From Natronomonas marina (GTDB taxonomy: Archaea; Halobacteriota; Halobacteria; Halobacteriales; Haloarculaceae), in NCBI RefSeq assembly GCF_024298905.1, contig NZ_CP101154.1, positions 3,746,932 through 3,810,931 of the forward strand: a stretch of DNA of 64,000 bases. The letters are read 5' to 3'. Every line of letters starts with the position of its first letter. The first letter of the stretch is position 1. The notes under the pieces are model-generated. The model was not told the DNA's origin. It saw only the letters and a program-made list of their open reading frames with translations, and searched no databases. Position numbers and translations under genes: made by a program. This document shows, one piece after another, positions 50,636-59,572 of the stretch.

Positions 50636-51286
50636 GTGGGTTCCCCGTTCGACGTACTGCGTGTCGACCCCGACGCCGACGACGACGAGATAAAACGGGC
50701 GTACAGGCGACGCGCCAAGGAAGCGCACCCCGACCAGGGCGGTTCGGTCGAGGAGTTCCAGCGGGTCAAGGCGGCCTACGAGGCGGTCCTCTCGGGGCGG
50801 GCCGAACCGCTCGAGGACGCCGACGTCGAGGACCCGGCCGCCGACCCGGGGCCCGACGAACCCGAGCGGACCGAGGTCGAGTACCTGAACTACGAGGTGT
50901 TCGACGACTACGGCTGGTCGCTGGACGACGAGGACCTCTTCGAGCGGGCGGCCGACGCGGGGCTGGACTCGACGGACTACGGCCGCTTTCTCGTCGAACC
51001 GGCGGAGACGCTCCTCGAAGCGGCCGAGAACCGCGGCTTCGCGTGGCCCTACGCCTGCCGCGGCGGCGCCTGCGCGAACTGCGCCGTCGTCGTCACCGAG
51101 GGCGAACTGTCGACGCCCGTCGACCACATCCTCCCCGACGAGATGGTCGAGCGCGGCATCCGGCTCTCCTGCGTCGGCAAGCCGCTGACCGACGAGCTAT
51201 CGGTCGTCTACAACGTCAAGCACATGCCGGACCTCGAGGAACTGCGCCTGCCGCCGCGGCCCTTCGAGCGCGCACAGGACGACTGA
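50636..51286 (+). CDS. J-domain/[2Fe-2S] ferredoxin fusion protein
   Basis: The 216-residue protein joins an N-terminal J domain (residues 1-50, with the HPD motif at 31-33 in EAHPDQGG) to a plant-type ferredoxin (about 80-205). The cluster ligands are Cys141, Cys146, Cys149 and Cys179 in YACRGGACANCA and LSCVG. Haloarchaea have a similar J-domain ferredoxin. It may bring electrons or an iron-sulfur cluster to Hsp70 clients. The GTG at 50636 is chosen so that the J domain is whole. It begins the cluster that includes LemA and the GIDE-like gene. Confidence 0.85.
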   Translation: MGSPFDVLRVDPDADDDEIKRAYRRRAKEAHPDQGGSVEEFQRVKAAYEAVLSGRAEPLEDADVEDPAADPGPDEPERTEVEYLNYEVFDDYGWSLDDEDLFERAADAGLDSTDYGRFLVEPAETLLEAAENRGFAWPYACRGGACANCAVVVTEGELSTPVDHILPDEMVERGIRLSCVGKPLTDELSVVYNVKHMPDLEELRLPPRPFERAQDD

Positions 51287-51371
51287 GGCGGCGCTCGACG
51301 CCCGGTTTCTTCCGGTCGGTCGGCTGAACGGTGCGGGTGATTTATGTCGTCGCTCGCTGCAGTGGCTCCCG

Positions 51372-52076
51372 ATGGTACTGGAAATCATCGGTGGGTTCGT
51401 GGTGCTCGTTCTGCTGGCACTCGTGGTGGGGTACGTCGTCAGCCTCTACAACCAGCTCGTGCGGCTGCGCGAACGGGTCGACCAGGCCCGCCAGAACATC
51501 GACGTGCTGTTGAAGCAGCGCCAGGACGAACTGACGAAACTCATCGACGCGGCACAGGAGATGATGGACTACGAGGAGGAGGTTCTCACGCAGTTGACGG
51601 AGGCCCGCGAGAAGGCCGAACGCGCCTCGACGCCGTCCGAGGAGGCCAGCGCCGACAAGGCCGTCCGGAACGCGATGGCGTCGTTCCGCGCCCGCGTCGA
51701 GGACTACCCCGAACTCCGCTCCCAGGAGAACCTGATGCAGTTCCAGGAGCGCATCAGCGACATCGAGAACCAGGTCGCCGACCGCCGGGAGTTCTACAAC
51801 GAGGCCGTCACGCAGTACAACACCCGCATCGAGCAGTTCCCCTACGTCGTCATGGCGACGCAGTTCGGCTTCGAGGAGGAGGAACTGTTCACCGCCAGCG
51901 AGGAGGAGACAGCCGACGTCGACGTCGGGGCGGCGTTCTCCGGGTCGGACTCGGGTTCGGCTTCCGGGTCGGGCTCCCCGAGTTCGTCGGGTTCGGCTTC
52001 CGGTTCCGGTTCGCCCGGCACGTCCGACTCGGCCACCGGGTCGGGCCCGGATTCGGCGCCGGGTTCGGACTCGTGA
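51372..52076 (+). CDS. lemA: LemA family membrane protein
   Basis: The 234-residue protein has one N-terminal transmembrane helix (about 3-24) then the LemA helical core: YNQLVRLRERVDQARQNIDVLLKQRQDELTKLID and MQFQERISDIENQVADRREFYNEAVTQYNTRIEQFP. The last 45 residues are a flexible Gly-Ser-rich tail. LemA proteins are widespread but biochemically undefined; some take part in membrane signalling. It overlaps the next gene by GTGA at 52073-52076, so both are probably made together. TATA is not obvious; a common transcript with the J-ferredoxin gene is possible. Confidence 0.85.
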   Translation: MVLEIIGGFVVLVLLALVVGYVVSLYNQLVRLRERVDQARQNIDVLLKQRQDELTKLIDAAQEMMDYEEEVLTQLTEAREKAERASTPSEEASADKAVRNAMASFRARVEDYPELRSQENLMQFQERISDIENQVADRREFYNEAVTQYNTRIEQFPYVVMATQFGFEEEELFTASEEETADVDVGAAFSGSDSGSASGSGSPSSSGSASGSGSPGTSDSATGSGPDSAPGSDS

Positions 52077-52888
52077 CCGTACCCGCGGGGTCCGGGGGAC
52101 CGCTCGCGTCAGTGTCGGCAGCCGTCGGCCTGCCGCTGCAGGTCGGGCTCGGCGAGTTGGCCTTCCTGCTCCTGTTCTTCGCGCTCGCGCTCTTCCTGAT
52201 ATACCAGGGGTTCGACGAGTACCGGGCCAGCCGGCTCATCCAGGACACGGCCACCGAGAAGGTCCGGTCGGTCGCGGCCGGCCGAACGGAGCTGACCGGT
52301 ACCGCCGACCCCGACGAGACGGTCTTTCACCGGCCGTTCACCGACGGCGAGTGCGTCTACGCCCACTACCGTATCCGGGAGCACCACGAGAGCGGGTCGG
52401 ACGGCTCCGACTGGCGGACCGTCGACTCCGACACCTGGATCGCTCCCTTCTTCCTCGACGACGGGACCGGCCGCATCCGGGTCGAGCCCGAGCGGTCGAC
52501 GACGTTCGAGATCTCCGACGAGCACTCGACGACCGTCACCGTCGAGGAGGACCACTCGCCGCCGCCCGACGTTCGGGAGTTCCTCGAGGAGGTGTCCTCG
52601 GCGGGCCCGGCCGACGACAAGCGGCGGTACGTCGAGGCGGTCATCCCGCCGGGCGAGGAGGTGTACGTCCTCGGCGGCGCCGAACAGCGCGACGACGAGT
52701 CGGGGGACAACGAGGACCGCCTCGTCGTCCGCCGCGACGGGGGCAGCGACCGCTTCATCGTCTCCGATATGTCCGAGGAGGAACTCGCCTCGACGCTGAC
52801 CTACCGGGTGCCGCTTCTGATCGTCTTCGGGCTGGCCATCAGCACCGGCTGTCTCTACGTGCTCCTCCGGATGTTCGGGCTGGGGTGA
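52073..52888 (+). CDS. GIDE-domain (MULAN/E3-ligase-like) membrane protein
   Basis: The 271-residue protein has a helix at each end (about 22-42 and 248-268) and a soluble middle domain. The domain contains GRTELTGTADPDETVFHRPFTDGECVYAHYR...APFFLDDGTGRIRVEPE, a pattern close to the GIDE domain of eukaryotic mitochondrial ubiquitin ligase MULAN, but with no RING finger. The start is GTG, overlapping lemA by four bases. Bacterial and archaeal relatives often sit beside LemA genes, which argues for a shared membrane function. Ligase activity is not expected without the RING. Confidence 0.7.
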   Translation: MTVPAGSGGPLASVSAAVGLPLQVGLGELAFLLLFFALALFLIYQGFDEYRASRLIQDTATEKVRSVAAGRTELTGTADPDETVFHRPFTDGECVYAHYRIREHHESGSDGSDWRTVDSDTWIAPFFLDDGTGRIRVEPERSTTFEISDEHSTTVTVEEDHSPPPDVREFLEEVSSAGPADDKRRYVEAVIPPGEEVYVLGGAEQRDDESGDNEDRLVVRRDGGSDRFIVSDMSEEELASTLTYRVPLLIVFGLAISTGCLYVLLRMFGLG

Positions 52889-52947
52889 GTCGACCGTCGC
52901 CAGCAGGCCGCCGGAGCTTTAATCGGCCGGCGCCCGAAGGCTCCGTC

Positions 52948-53751
52948 GTGGCCGACGACGAGCGCGAGGCCGAACGGACCGTCGAGCGTTCCGCCGACAG
53001 CGGCGCCGACGCCGAGCGAGCGGCCGACGCGTTCCTCGATCTCGAGGGGGAACTGTCGGCCGACGACCCGCCGCCCGAGGGTCCGAGGAGTGGCCTCGTC
53101 GTCGACGCCGAGACGGTGCCGGCCGGCGAGGTGCCGGCGTCGTCCCCGCTCGACGCCACGACGGACTCGGTGCTGGCGCTGACGCTGGAGACGGCCGACG
53201 GGCGGGCGGTGACCGACTACTTCGAGTGGCCCGACGACGGTGGTGTCGACCCCGAATCGCGGCTGGGTCGCCTGCTCGCCGCGGCGAACGTTCCGGCCGA
53301 CGGCTTCGCCGACCTCTACGGCCGACGGCTCCCGCTGGAACGCGCCGACGGACGCTGGCGGGCGTTCGTCCCGCGGGAGCGACCGCGAGGGGCCGGCGAC
53401 TGGTCGCTGGGCGTCGCGGGGGGACTGGTGTTCAACGCCGCCGTCCTCGGCCTCGTCGCGCTCGGCGCCGCCGGGACCCCCGTCGGCGGCCTCCTGTCGG
53501 CGCTGACGATACCGTACTTCCTCGTGAACCTCCTCGTCCTCCCCTACGCCACCTACCGGGACGCGACGTACCTGCGGAGCCACAGCGACTGGGGGCAGGG
53601 TCCGCCCTTCTGGGCGACGCTGTCGATGGTACCGGTCCTGAACGTCCTCGTGAGCGCGCTGTACCTCCGGAGCCGGTCGAAGGCGCGGTTCCTCGGCGAG
53701 GAGCCGTCGCTGTCGACGCGACTCGTCCGTCGGGTCCGGGACCTCCGGTAG
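52948..53751 (+). CDS. Conserved haloarchaeal membrane protein
   Basis: The 267-residue protein has an acidic soluble N-terminal part (about 1-145) and three hydrophobic helices (about 155-175, 178-198 and 223-243) with a basic C-terminus. No catalytic motif can be seen. It sits 59 bases after the GIDE-like gene on the same strand, so it may belong to the same unit. Start is GTG at 52948, selected because the acidic N-terminus fits; function is unknown. Confidence 0.65.
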   Translation: MADDEREAERTVERSADSGADAERAADAFLDLEGELSADDPPPEGPRSGLVVDAETVPAGEVPASSPLDATTDSVLALTLETADGRAVTDYFEWPDDGGVDPESRLGRLLAAANVPADGFADLYGRRLPLERADGRWRAFVPRERPRGAGDWSLGVAGGLVFNAAVLGLVALGAAGTPVGGLLSALTIPYFLVNLLVLPYATYRDATYLRSHSDWGQGPPFWATLSMVPVLNVLVSALYLRSRSKARFLGEEPSLSTRLVRRVRDLR

Positions 53752-53841
53752 GTCGTACCCGTCGGTATCTCCATCCGAAACGGAGGGGTTGTTTTCCTCC
53801 GAGCCGCACGTTTGAAACGGCTCGCCGTTCCAGGGGCAGGT

Positions 53842-55344
53842 ATGTCCGCCTCAGAACTCGCGGCGCAGGTCACCGAGGCACTGGCGGTCGACGACGAGGA
53901 GTTCGCGTCGCGGGTGGCAGACGAACTCGAGGTCCTGCGCGAGGAAATCGACGACGGGACCTTCGACAACCCGCAGGCAATCGTCGGTCTCGAGTACGAG
54001 TTCTACGCGGTCGACGCCGAGACCGACGCGCTGATGAGAGTCCCCCGGCGGCTGCTGGAGTACATCGGCTTCGAGAAGGAACTGGGGCTCCACAACGCCG
54101 AACTCTCGACGACGCCACAGCCGCTGTCGCGGTACGGCATCCGCGCCCAGGAGGCGGAGGTGCAGGCCAAACTCGACGCCGCACAGCGGGAGGTCGCCCG
54201 CGAAGGGATGACGCTCGTCAGCGATGGCATGTGGACGGTGCCGCCCATCGGCGAGACGGCCTCGGAGTACCTCACCGACAGCGTCGAGACCGACGGCGTC
54301 CGCATCGCCACGAACATGACGAACTCGGTCCGGTATCACGCGATGGCGAACACGGACTACGCGGCGGAACTGCAACTGGAGGCGCCGCACGTCTCGCTGG
54401 ACGCCGACACCGTGATGCCGGAGGCGCTCATCACCTCCATCCAGCCGCACTACCAGACGGCCCACGCCCACGACCTGCCGGAGAACTTCCGGTACGCCCT
54501 CCGAGTCGCCGGGCCCCTCCTCGCGATATCGGTCAACTCGCCCTTTTTCCCGCCGGACCTCTACGAGGCCGACGCCGAGACGGTGCTCGCCGACGGCTAC
54601 ATGGAGAACCGGGTCCCCGTCTTCGAGTCGGTGCTCAACCCGGCGGACTCCGAGAAGGTGACATTCCCGGAGGACATCGACGACGTCGACGAGGCGATCC
54701 AGCGCGTCGCCGACGACGAGACGGTGGTCCCGGCACTGGTCGACGACCGGGGCCGCTTCGACGACCGCTTCGCGCACTTCCGGCACAAGCACGGCAGTTT
54801 CTGGCGGTGGGTCCGCCCGGTCTTCGACGGCGCGACGCGGGAGAGCGCCAACGCCCGCATCGAGTTCCGGCCGCTGCCCGCCCAGCCGACGGTCCGGGAC
54901 ACCGTCGCGCTCTTGGCGGTCTTCGGCGGCCTCTTGGAGAGCCTGCCCCGCCGGGAGCACCCCATCTACGACCTGCCGTGGGCCGACGCCCGGGAGAACT
55001 TCTACGCGGCCGTCCGGGACGGCCTCGACGCCGAGATGCGGTGGTTCACCGCCGACGGCACCGAGACGACCGACACCGAGGAGCTGTACGCCGAACTGTT
55101 CGAGCTGGCCCGCGACGGTCTCGAACTCCGAGGCCTCGACGCCGAGGAGGCCAACCGCTACATCCAGCCGCTCCGCGAGCGGGTCGACCGCCGCGTCACG
55201 CCGGCGTCGTGGAAACACGACCTCGTGGCCGAACGGGTCGGCCGTGGCGAGCCGCTGGGCGAGGCCATCTGGGGGATGCAGGCGGAGTACATCGACAACC
55301 AGGAGGGGACGCTCGTCGAGGGAACGTTCGTCGACTGGCTCTGA
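53842..55344 (+). CDS. Glutamate-cysteine-ligase-like (GCS2) protein
   Basis: The 500-residue protein resembles the GCS2 branch of glutamate-cysteine ligases and related carboxylate-amine ligases: VGLEYEFYAVDAETD near the start, then GLHNAELSTTPQPLS, and a C-terminal part with RIEFRPLPAQPTVRDTVALLAVFGGLLESL. ATP-grasp-like active-site Glu residues are present. Haloarchaea make gamma-glutamylcysteine as their main thiol, and enzymes of this superfamily are candidates; the exact substrate pair is not proven. Start is the ATG at 53842 (MSASELAAQV). It is a single-gene unit. Confidence 0.7.
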   Translation: MSASELAAQVTEALAVDDEEFASRVADELEVLREEIDDGTFDNPQAIVGLEYEFYAVDAETDALMRVPRRLLEYIGFEKELGLHNAELSTTPQPLSRYGIRAQEAEVQAKLDAAQREVAREGMTLVSDGMWTVPPIGETASEYLTDSVETDGVRIATNMTNSVRYHAMANTDYAAELQLEAPHVSLDADTVMPEALITSIQPHYQTAHAHDLPENFRYALRVAGPLLAISVNSPFFPPDLYEADAETVLADGYMENRVPVFESVLNPADSEKVTFPEDIDDVDEAIQRVADDETVVPALVDDRGRFDDRFAHFRHKHGSFWRWVRPVFDGATRESANARIEFRPLPAQPTVRDTVALLAVFGGLLESLPRREHPIYDLPWADARENFYAAVRDGLDAEMRWFTADGTETTDTEELYAELFELARDGLELRGLDAEEANRYIQPLRERVDRRVTPASWKHDLVAERVGRGEPLGEAIWGMQAEYIDNQEGTLVEGTFVDWL

Positions 55345-55460
55345 GGCCGCCGGGACCGCTCCCCGGACGGTCCAGCACCCCGCTTCCGGGTTCCTGCTGC
55401 GGTTCCGCTCGGCGGGAACGGAGCCGACGGCGGGCGGTGCGTGACAGCGTTACCTCCGGC

Positions 55461-55927
55461 TCACTCCAGCGGCTGTGCGTGGTCGACCTGCTTCGGTCGG
55501 AACCCCGTATTGCGATAGAACCGCCGGGCGGCATCGTTGTTCCACTCGCAGGAGACCTTGAGGTGGTCACAGCCACGGTCGCGGGCGAGCGCTTTCACCC
55601 GCTCGACGACCGCCGTACCGTGGCCACGGTTCCGGTGTGCCTCGTCGATGGCGATGTTCACGATGCGGAGGTAGTGGGAGTGCCGCCGGGATGGGTGGTG
55701 CCCCTCCCGGAGCGTGACGAAGCCGACCGTCTCGCCCTCGTGGACGACGAGGTAGTCCGTGACCTGGTCGTCTCGAGGTGGGCGCGGAACCCCTCCTCGG
55801 AGACGTCGTCGACGTCCCCGTCGGCGAGTTCGTTCAGCGGGTCGTGCGATTCCATCGACCGCGCGAGGGCCTGCCAGCGGTCGACGAGCGCGTCGATGTC
55901 GCCGCCGGTGGCTTCCACGAGTTCCAT
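55461..55927 (-). pseudogene. GNAT acetyltransferase gene with a frameshift
   Basis: Two overlapping frames on this strand make one interrupted GNAT acetyltransferase. The first (from ATG 55927) gives MELVEATGGDIDALVDRW... up to HLETT; the correct continuation is in the next frame as VTDYLVVHEGETVGFVTLREG and then NIAIDEAHRNRGHGTAVVERV, with the RGHGTA acetyl-CoA loop and a C-terminal YRNTGFRPK. The break is near 55763-55768, where one missing base (reading ETTQVTDYL) would restore the frame. This is either a real inactivation or a sequencing error. Without the frameshift it would be a full-length, active-looking enzyme of about 155 residues. Confidence 0.75.
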
Positions 55928-56048
55928 GGGACGATTACCGGGAGACTGACTCTAAAAGCCCCGACCCGGCGTGTGACCGACAGCCACCCCTCCGCGAGCG
56001 GCATCCAGGCACGGAACGGGGGCGGTCGCGCTCTCCACCTGACCGCGG

Positions 56049-57257
56049 TCAGACCAGGACGTCGACCTCGTAGCCCGCCGATTCGAGGGCGTCCAGCAGT
56101 TCGGCGACGTGTTCGTCGCCGCGGGTCTCCAGGTCGAGTTCGACCTCGGCGGCGTTGACGGCGATGTCCTTGGAGGCGCGGTCGTGCTCGATGGCGTAGA
56201 TGTTGGTCCGGTTCTCCGCCAGCAGGTCGACGAGGTCCTGGAGGGCGCCGGGGCGGTCCTTTAGGACGGTCCGAACCCGGAGGAACCGGCCCCGTTCGAC
56301 GAGACCGCGGCGGACGACGTTCGTGAGGACGTTGAGGTCGATGTTGCCGCCGCACAGTGCGGGCACGATGGTCTCGCCCTCCTCGTACTCGAAGCGGTCC
56401 TGCAGGACGGCCGCGAGCGGGACGGCACCGGCCCCCTCGACGAGCGTCTTCGAGCGTTCCAGGAGCGCCGTCACGGCGTTGGCTATCTCGGCGTCGGTGA
56501 CGGTGACCACCTCGTCGACGCGCTCCCTGATGACCTCGAAGGTCAACTCGCCGACGCTGCGCGTGGCGATGCCGTCGGCGATGGTGTCGACGGACTCCCG
56601 CTCGACGACGGTCCCCTTCCGGAGCGACTCGGCGACGCTGGAGGCGCCCTCGGCCTGGACGCCGACGACGCGGGCGTCGGTCTTCGCCTTCACCGCCGTG
56701 GCGATGCCGGAGATGAGGCCGCCACCACCGATGGGGACGACCACGGTGTCGACGTCGGGACACTGCTCGACGATCTCGAGACCGATGGTGCCCTGGCCGG
56801 CCATCACCGCCGGGTCGTCGAAGGCGTGGACGTAGGTCGCACCCGTCTCGCGCTCGATTTCGTGGGCGCGTTCGGCCGCGGCGTCGTAGTCGACGCCGTG
56901 GAGGACGACGTCGCCACCGTACGAGCGGGTCGCGTTGATCTTCGAGATGGGCGCGTACTCCGGCATGACGATGGTGGCGTCGACGCCGGCCCGCGAGGCC
57001 GCCAGCGCGACCCCCTGGGCGTGGTTGCCCGCGCTGGCAGTCACGACGCCGCTCTCCTTCTCGTCGTCGGTCAACTGCGCTATCTTGTTCGTCGCGCCGC
57101 GTATCTTGAACGACCCCGTCCGCTGGAAGTTCTCCAGTTTCAGGTGGACGTTCGCGCCCGACCACGTCGAGTACGTGTTCGAGTACTCCAGCGGCGTCAC
57201 GCGTGCGGTCTCGGCGACCCGCTCGCGCGCCGCGAGTACGTCCGCGAGTTCGAGCAT
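56049..57257 (-). CDS. ilvA: Threonine ammonia-lyase (threonine dehydratase)
   Basis: The 402-residue PLP enzyme makes 2-oxobutanoate from threonine, the first step toward isoleucine. It has the PLP Lys51 in FQRTGSFKIRGATNK, the SAGNHAQG loop, the glycine loop PIGGGGLISG and a C-terminal ACT domain (about 320-400, RVRTVLKDRPGALQDLVDLL) for regulation. This is the biosynthetic or catabolic short-form layout. The ATG at 57257 is taken because upstream in-frame codons cover a TATA-like TTTTATGATAG near 57361-57371, giving a leader of about 80 bases. Confidence 0.9.
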   Translation of the reverse strand: MLELADVLAARERVAETARVTPLEYSNTYSTWSGANVHLKLENFQRTGSFKIRGATNKIAQLTDDEKESGVVTASAGNHAQGVALAASRAGVDATIVMPEYAPISKINATRSYGGDVVLHGVDYDAAAERAHEIERETGATYVHAFDDPAVMAGQGTIGLEIVEQCPDVDTVVVPIGGGGLISGIATAVKAKTDARVVGVQAEGASSVAESLRKGTVVERESVDTIADGIATRSVGELTFEVIRERVDEVVTVTDAEIANAVTALLERSKTLVEGAGAVPLAAVLQDRFEYEEGETIVPALCGGNIDLNVLTNVVRRGLVERGRFLRVRTVLKDRPGALQDLVDLLAENRTNIYAIEHDRASKDIAVNAAEVELDLETRGDEHVAELLDALESAGYEVDVLV

Positions 57258-57485
57258 GCCCGGACTACTCGCGGGGCCGCCGTATGCCTTCCGACGGCGC
57301 GGCCGCTCGGAGTCGTCGGGTCCAAAGGGGAAGGAGCGTGTGCATCCGACGATGGGGGTGGAGCTATCATAAAACCCCGCCATGCATACCGGAAGTAAAA
57401 CCGCAGGACAGGAGTGGTGTGAAACTGGTGTCAGACGGTGGTTCGACGGGCGACGGACGGCGGACGGACGGGACCCGAGGGGGTC

Positions 57486-58331
57486 TCAGAGGTCCGACGA
57501 CTCGAAGCGGAGGTAGCCGACGACGAGCGGCAGCACAATCCACAGCGCCAGCACGACGAACCCGAACCAGGGTTCGAGGTAGAAGGCGTCGACGCTGGTC
57601 TGGGCGGTCTCCTGCTGGTCGGAGACGCGGCGGAGGAGCCACCTGGTGGACTGCCGCCAGCCGTTCATCGGGTTCACGATGGTCAGCACCTCGACCCACT
57701 CCGGTGGCTCGGTCCCGAGACCGAAGTCGGGCGTCTCGAAGCCGTTGGCGACGTACCGGAGGAGGAAGATGACGCCCTGCCAGGCGAACTGGAACAGGAC
57801 GAAGAAGCCGAACCCGCCGATTGCGGCCGCGAAGGTCGACTCGGCGAACGCCGAGATGCTGACCGCGATGCTGACGAAGACGATGGCCAGGAGTAGCGCC
57901 GCGAGCATGAACATCAGGATGGTTTCGGGCTGGATGTCCCCGTCGAAACTCGCGGCGGCCGCGACGAGCATCGAGATGAACCCGATGACGACGGCGACGC
58001 TGACGACCGCCGAGCGGCCGATGAACTTCCCGATGACGACGTCGAGCCGGGAGTTCGGCAGCGAGAGCAGCAGTTTCAGGCTCCCGCTGGCCCGTTCGCC
58101 GGCGATAGCGCGATAGGCGATACCGAGCGAGACGAGCGGGACGAAGATGGCCGTCCCGCCGAGCATGACCGTCAGGATGAGCGCGACGACGGTCCCGCTC
58201 TCGAGGCCGACGGCGTTGCCGAGCGCGACGCCGCCGCCCGTGAAGGCGACGAACATCACCGCGACAGCTATCATCAGCCGCGAACGGATGGCGTCCCGGA
58301 AGTCCTTCTTTGCGACGGCGGCGATGCTCAT
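57486..58331 (-). CDS. ABC-2 type transporter permease
   Basis: The 281-residue membrane protein has six hydrophobic segments, including SRLMIAVAVMFVAFTGGGVAL, VVALILTVMLGGTAIFVPLVSL, and WFGFVVLALWIVLPLVVGYL near the end. The cytoplasmic loop RASGSLKLLLSLPNSRLDVVIGK contains the R/E-x-E/G-SL pattern of NosY/ABC-2 permeases. It pairs with the upstream ATPase, whose stop overlaps this gene's ATG by four bases. Substrate (drug, lipid, copper or other) is unknown. The pair looks like a two-component exporter. Confidence 0.88.
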   Translation of the reverse strand: MSIAAVAKKDFRDAIRSRLMIAVAVMFVAFTGGGVALGNAVGLESGTVVALILTVMLGGTAIFVPLVSLGIAYRAIAGERASGSLKLLLSLPNSRLDVVIGKFIGRSAVVSVAVVIGFISMLVAAAASFDGDIQPETILMFMLAALLLAIVFVSIAVSISAFAESTFAAAIGGFGFFVLFQFAWQGVIFLLRYVANGFETPDFGLGTEPPEWVEVLTIVNPMNGWRQSTRWLLRRVSDQQETAQTSVDAFYLEPWFGFVVLALWIVLPLVVGYLRFESSDL

Positions 58332-59236
58332 GCTTCACCCTCCGTGTAGGCGGCGAAGAGGTCCTCCAGCGGCGCCTCCTCCGTCGAGAAGTCCTCGACG
58401 GTCGCGCCCATCCCTTCGAGTTCGTCGATGACGGTGGTCTTGGCGTCGTCGCTACACCCGACCCGGAGGGACCGCCCGTTGACGGAGACGTTCTCGATGC
58501 CGTCGAGGCTCTTCAGGCGGTGGGCGGCGTCGTCGGGCACCTCGTCGACCTCGACGACGAGCGTCGACCCGCTGCCGACGGCGTCACGGAGGCCCTCGAT
58601 GCTGTCGACGGCGACGAGCTCGCCCTCGCGGATGATTCCGACACGGTCGCAGACGGCCTCGACCTGGCCGAGGATGTGCGACGAGAAGAAGACGGTCGTG
58701 CCGCTTTCGGCCTCCTCCTCGACGATGTCACGGAGTTCGCGGGCGCCGTTGGGGTCCAGCCCGGAGGTGGGTTCGTCGAGGATCAACAGGTCGGGGTCGC
58801 CGACGAGCGCCATCGCCAGCGCGAGGCGCTGGCGCATCCCCGTCGAGAACCCGCCGGCCTTCCGGTCGACGGCGTCCTCCAGGCCCACGCGCTCCAGCAG
58901 CGGGTAGGGGTCGTCGTCGGCCTCCTTCGACTCGATGGCGAACTCGAGGTGCTGTCTGGCGGTCAGCCGCTTGTAGAGGTCGAACCCCTCGGGGAGGACG
59001 CCGGTCCGTTCCCGGACCGGGACGGTATCCTCGTGGGCGTCGTACCCGAGGACGTGGACGTCGCCCTGGTCGGCCCGGACGAAGTCGAGCAGGATGTTGA
59101 TGCTGGTGGACTTGCCGGCACCGTTCGGGCCGAGGAAGCCGAACACCTCGCCCTCCTCGACCTCGAGGTCGACCCCCTGCAACGCACGGACGTCGCCGAA
59201 CGACTTGTGTACGTCGTCCAGTTCTATGGCGGCCAT
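58328..59236 (-). CDS. ABC transporter ATPase
   Basis: The 302-residue protein is the ATP-binding part of an ABC exporter. It shows Walker A GPNGAGKST (about residues 36-44), the signature FSTGMRQRL, Walker B DLLILDEPTSGLDP and the H-loop FFSSHILGQVEAVCD. The C-terminal 80 residues are the regulatory or dimerisation extension usual for ABC-2 exporters. The downstream permease overlaps by four bases. A TATA element (rc CATATAAT) lies about 29 bases before its ATG, giving a leaderless transcript. Confidence 0.93.
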   Translation of the reverse strand: MAAIELDDVHKSFGDVRALQGVDLEVEEGEVFGFLGPNGAGKSTSINILLDFVRADQGDVHVLGYDAHEDTVPVRERTGVLPEGFDLYKRLTARQHLEFAIESKEADDDPYPLLERVGLEDAVDRKAGGFSTGMRQRLALAMALVGDPDLLILDEPTSGLDPNGARELRDIVEEEAESGTTVFFSSHILGQVEAVCDRVGIIREGELVAVDSIEGLRDAVGSGSTLVVEVDEVPDDAAHRLKSLDGIENVSVNGRSLRVGCSDDAKTTVIDELEGMGATVEDFSTEEAPLEDLFAAYTEGEA

Positions 59237-59261
59237 ATCGGTTCCGGGTTGAAACTGACGG

Positions 59262-59269
59262 ATTATATG
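59262..59269 (-). promoter_or_regulatory. TATA box of the ABC transporter operon
   Basis: On the minus strand the bases read CATATAAT, 26-33 bases before the ATG at 59236. The spacing fits a leaderless mRNA for the two-gene operon. Confidence 0.65.
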
Positions 59270-59292
59270 CCTTGAGGGTTTCCTGCGGTGTG

Positions 59293-59556
59293 CTAGATAG
59301 CCTCATCCGGCTCGTGGGAATCCCGGACGCGGTCGACCTCCATGGCGTACCGCTCGCGGGTCTCGGCGTCCTCGACGGGTTCGAGGTCGTCGGCGTCGAC
59401 CGCCGTGGCCGCCGTCACCGTCGTCCGCCCCAGCATCGACGCCGACAGTTCCTTGCGGTACTTCCGTTCGCCGTCTGGCGTGGCGTAGATCAGCACGATC
59501 AGGTCCCGGTCGGTGTAGGTCCGCTCGACCAGCCAGCACCGCACCTCGTCGGTCAT
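59293..59556 (-). CDS. Small conserved haloarchaeal protein downstream of trpS
   Basis: The 87-residue protein starts MTDEVRCWLVERTYTDRDLIVLIYATPDGERKYRKELS and ends in an acidic helix. It has no membrane helix or known motif. It follows trpS by 16 bases on the same strand and may be cotranscribed. The trpS neighbourhood suggests translation, but this is guesswork. I do not recognise a family; the ATG at 59556 is chosen over a longer in-frame start at 59586. Confidence 0.55.
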   Translation of the reverse strand: MTDEVRCWLVERTYTDRDLIVLIYATPDGERKYRKELSASMLGRTTVTAATAVDADDLEPVEDAETRERYAMEVDRVRDSHEPDEAI

Positions 59557-59572
59557 CGTCGGTCCCGGCCGG

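Noticed and set aside
57258-57383. Upstream in-frame ATG for threonine dehydratase at 57383
   Set aside because: Using it would place a non-conserved 42-residue extension over the likely TATA element; family members begin at the MLELADVL start.
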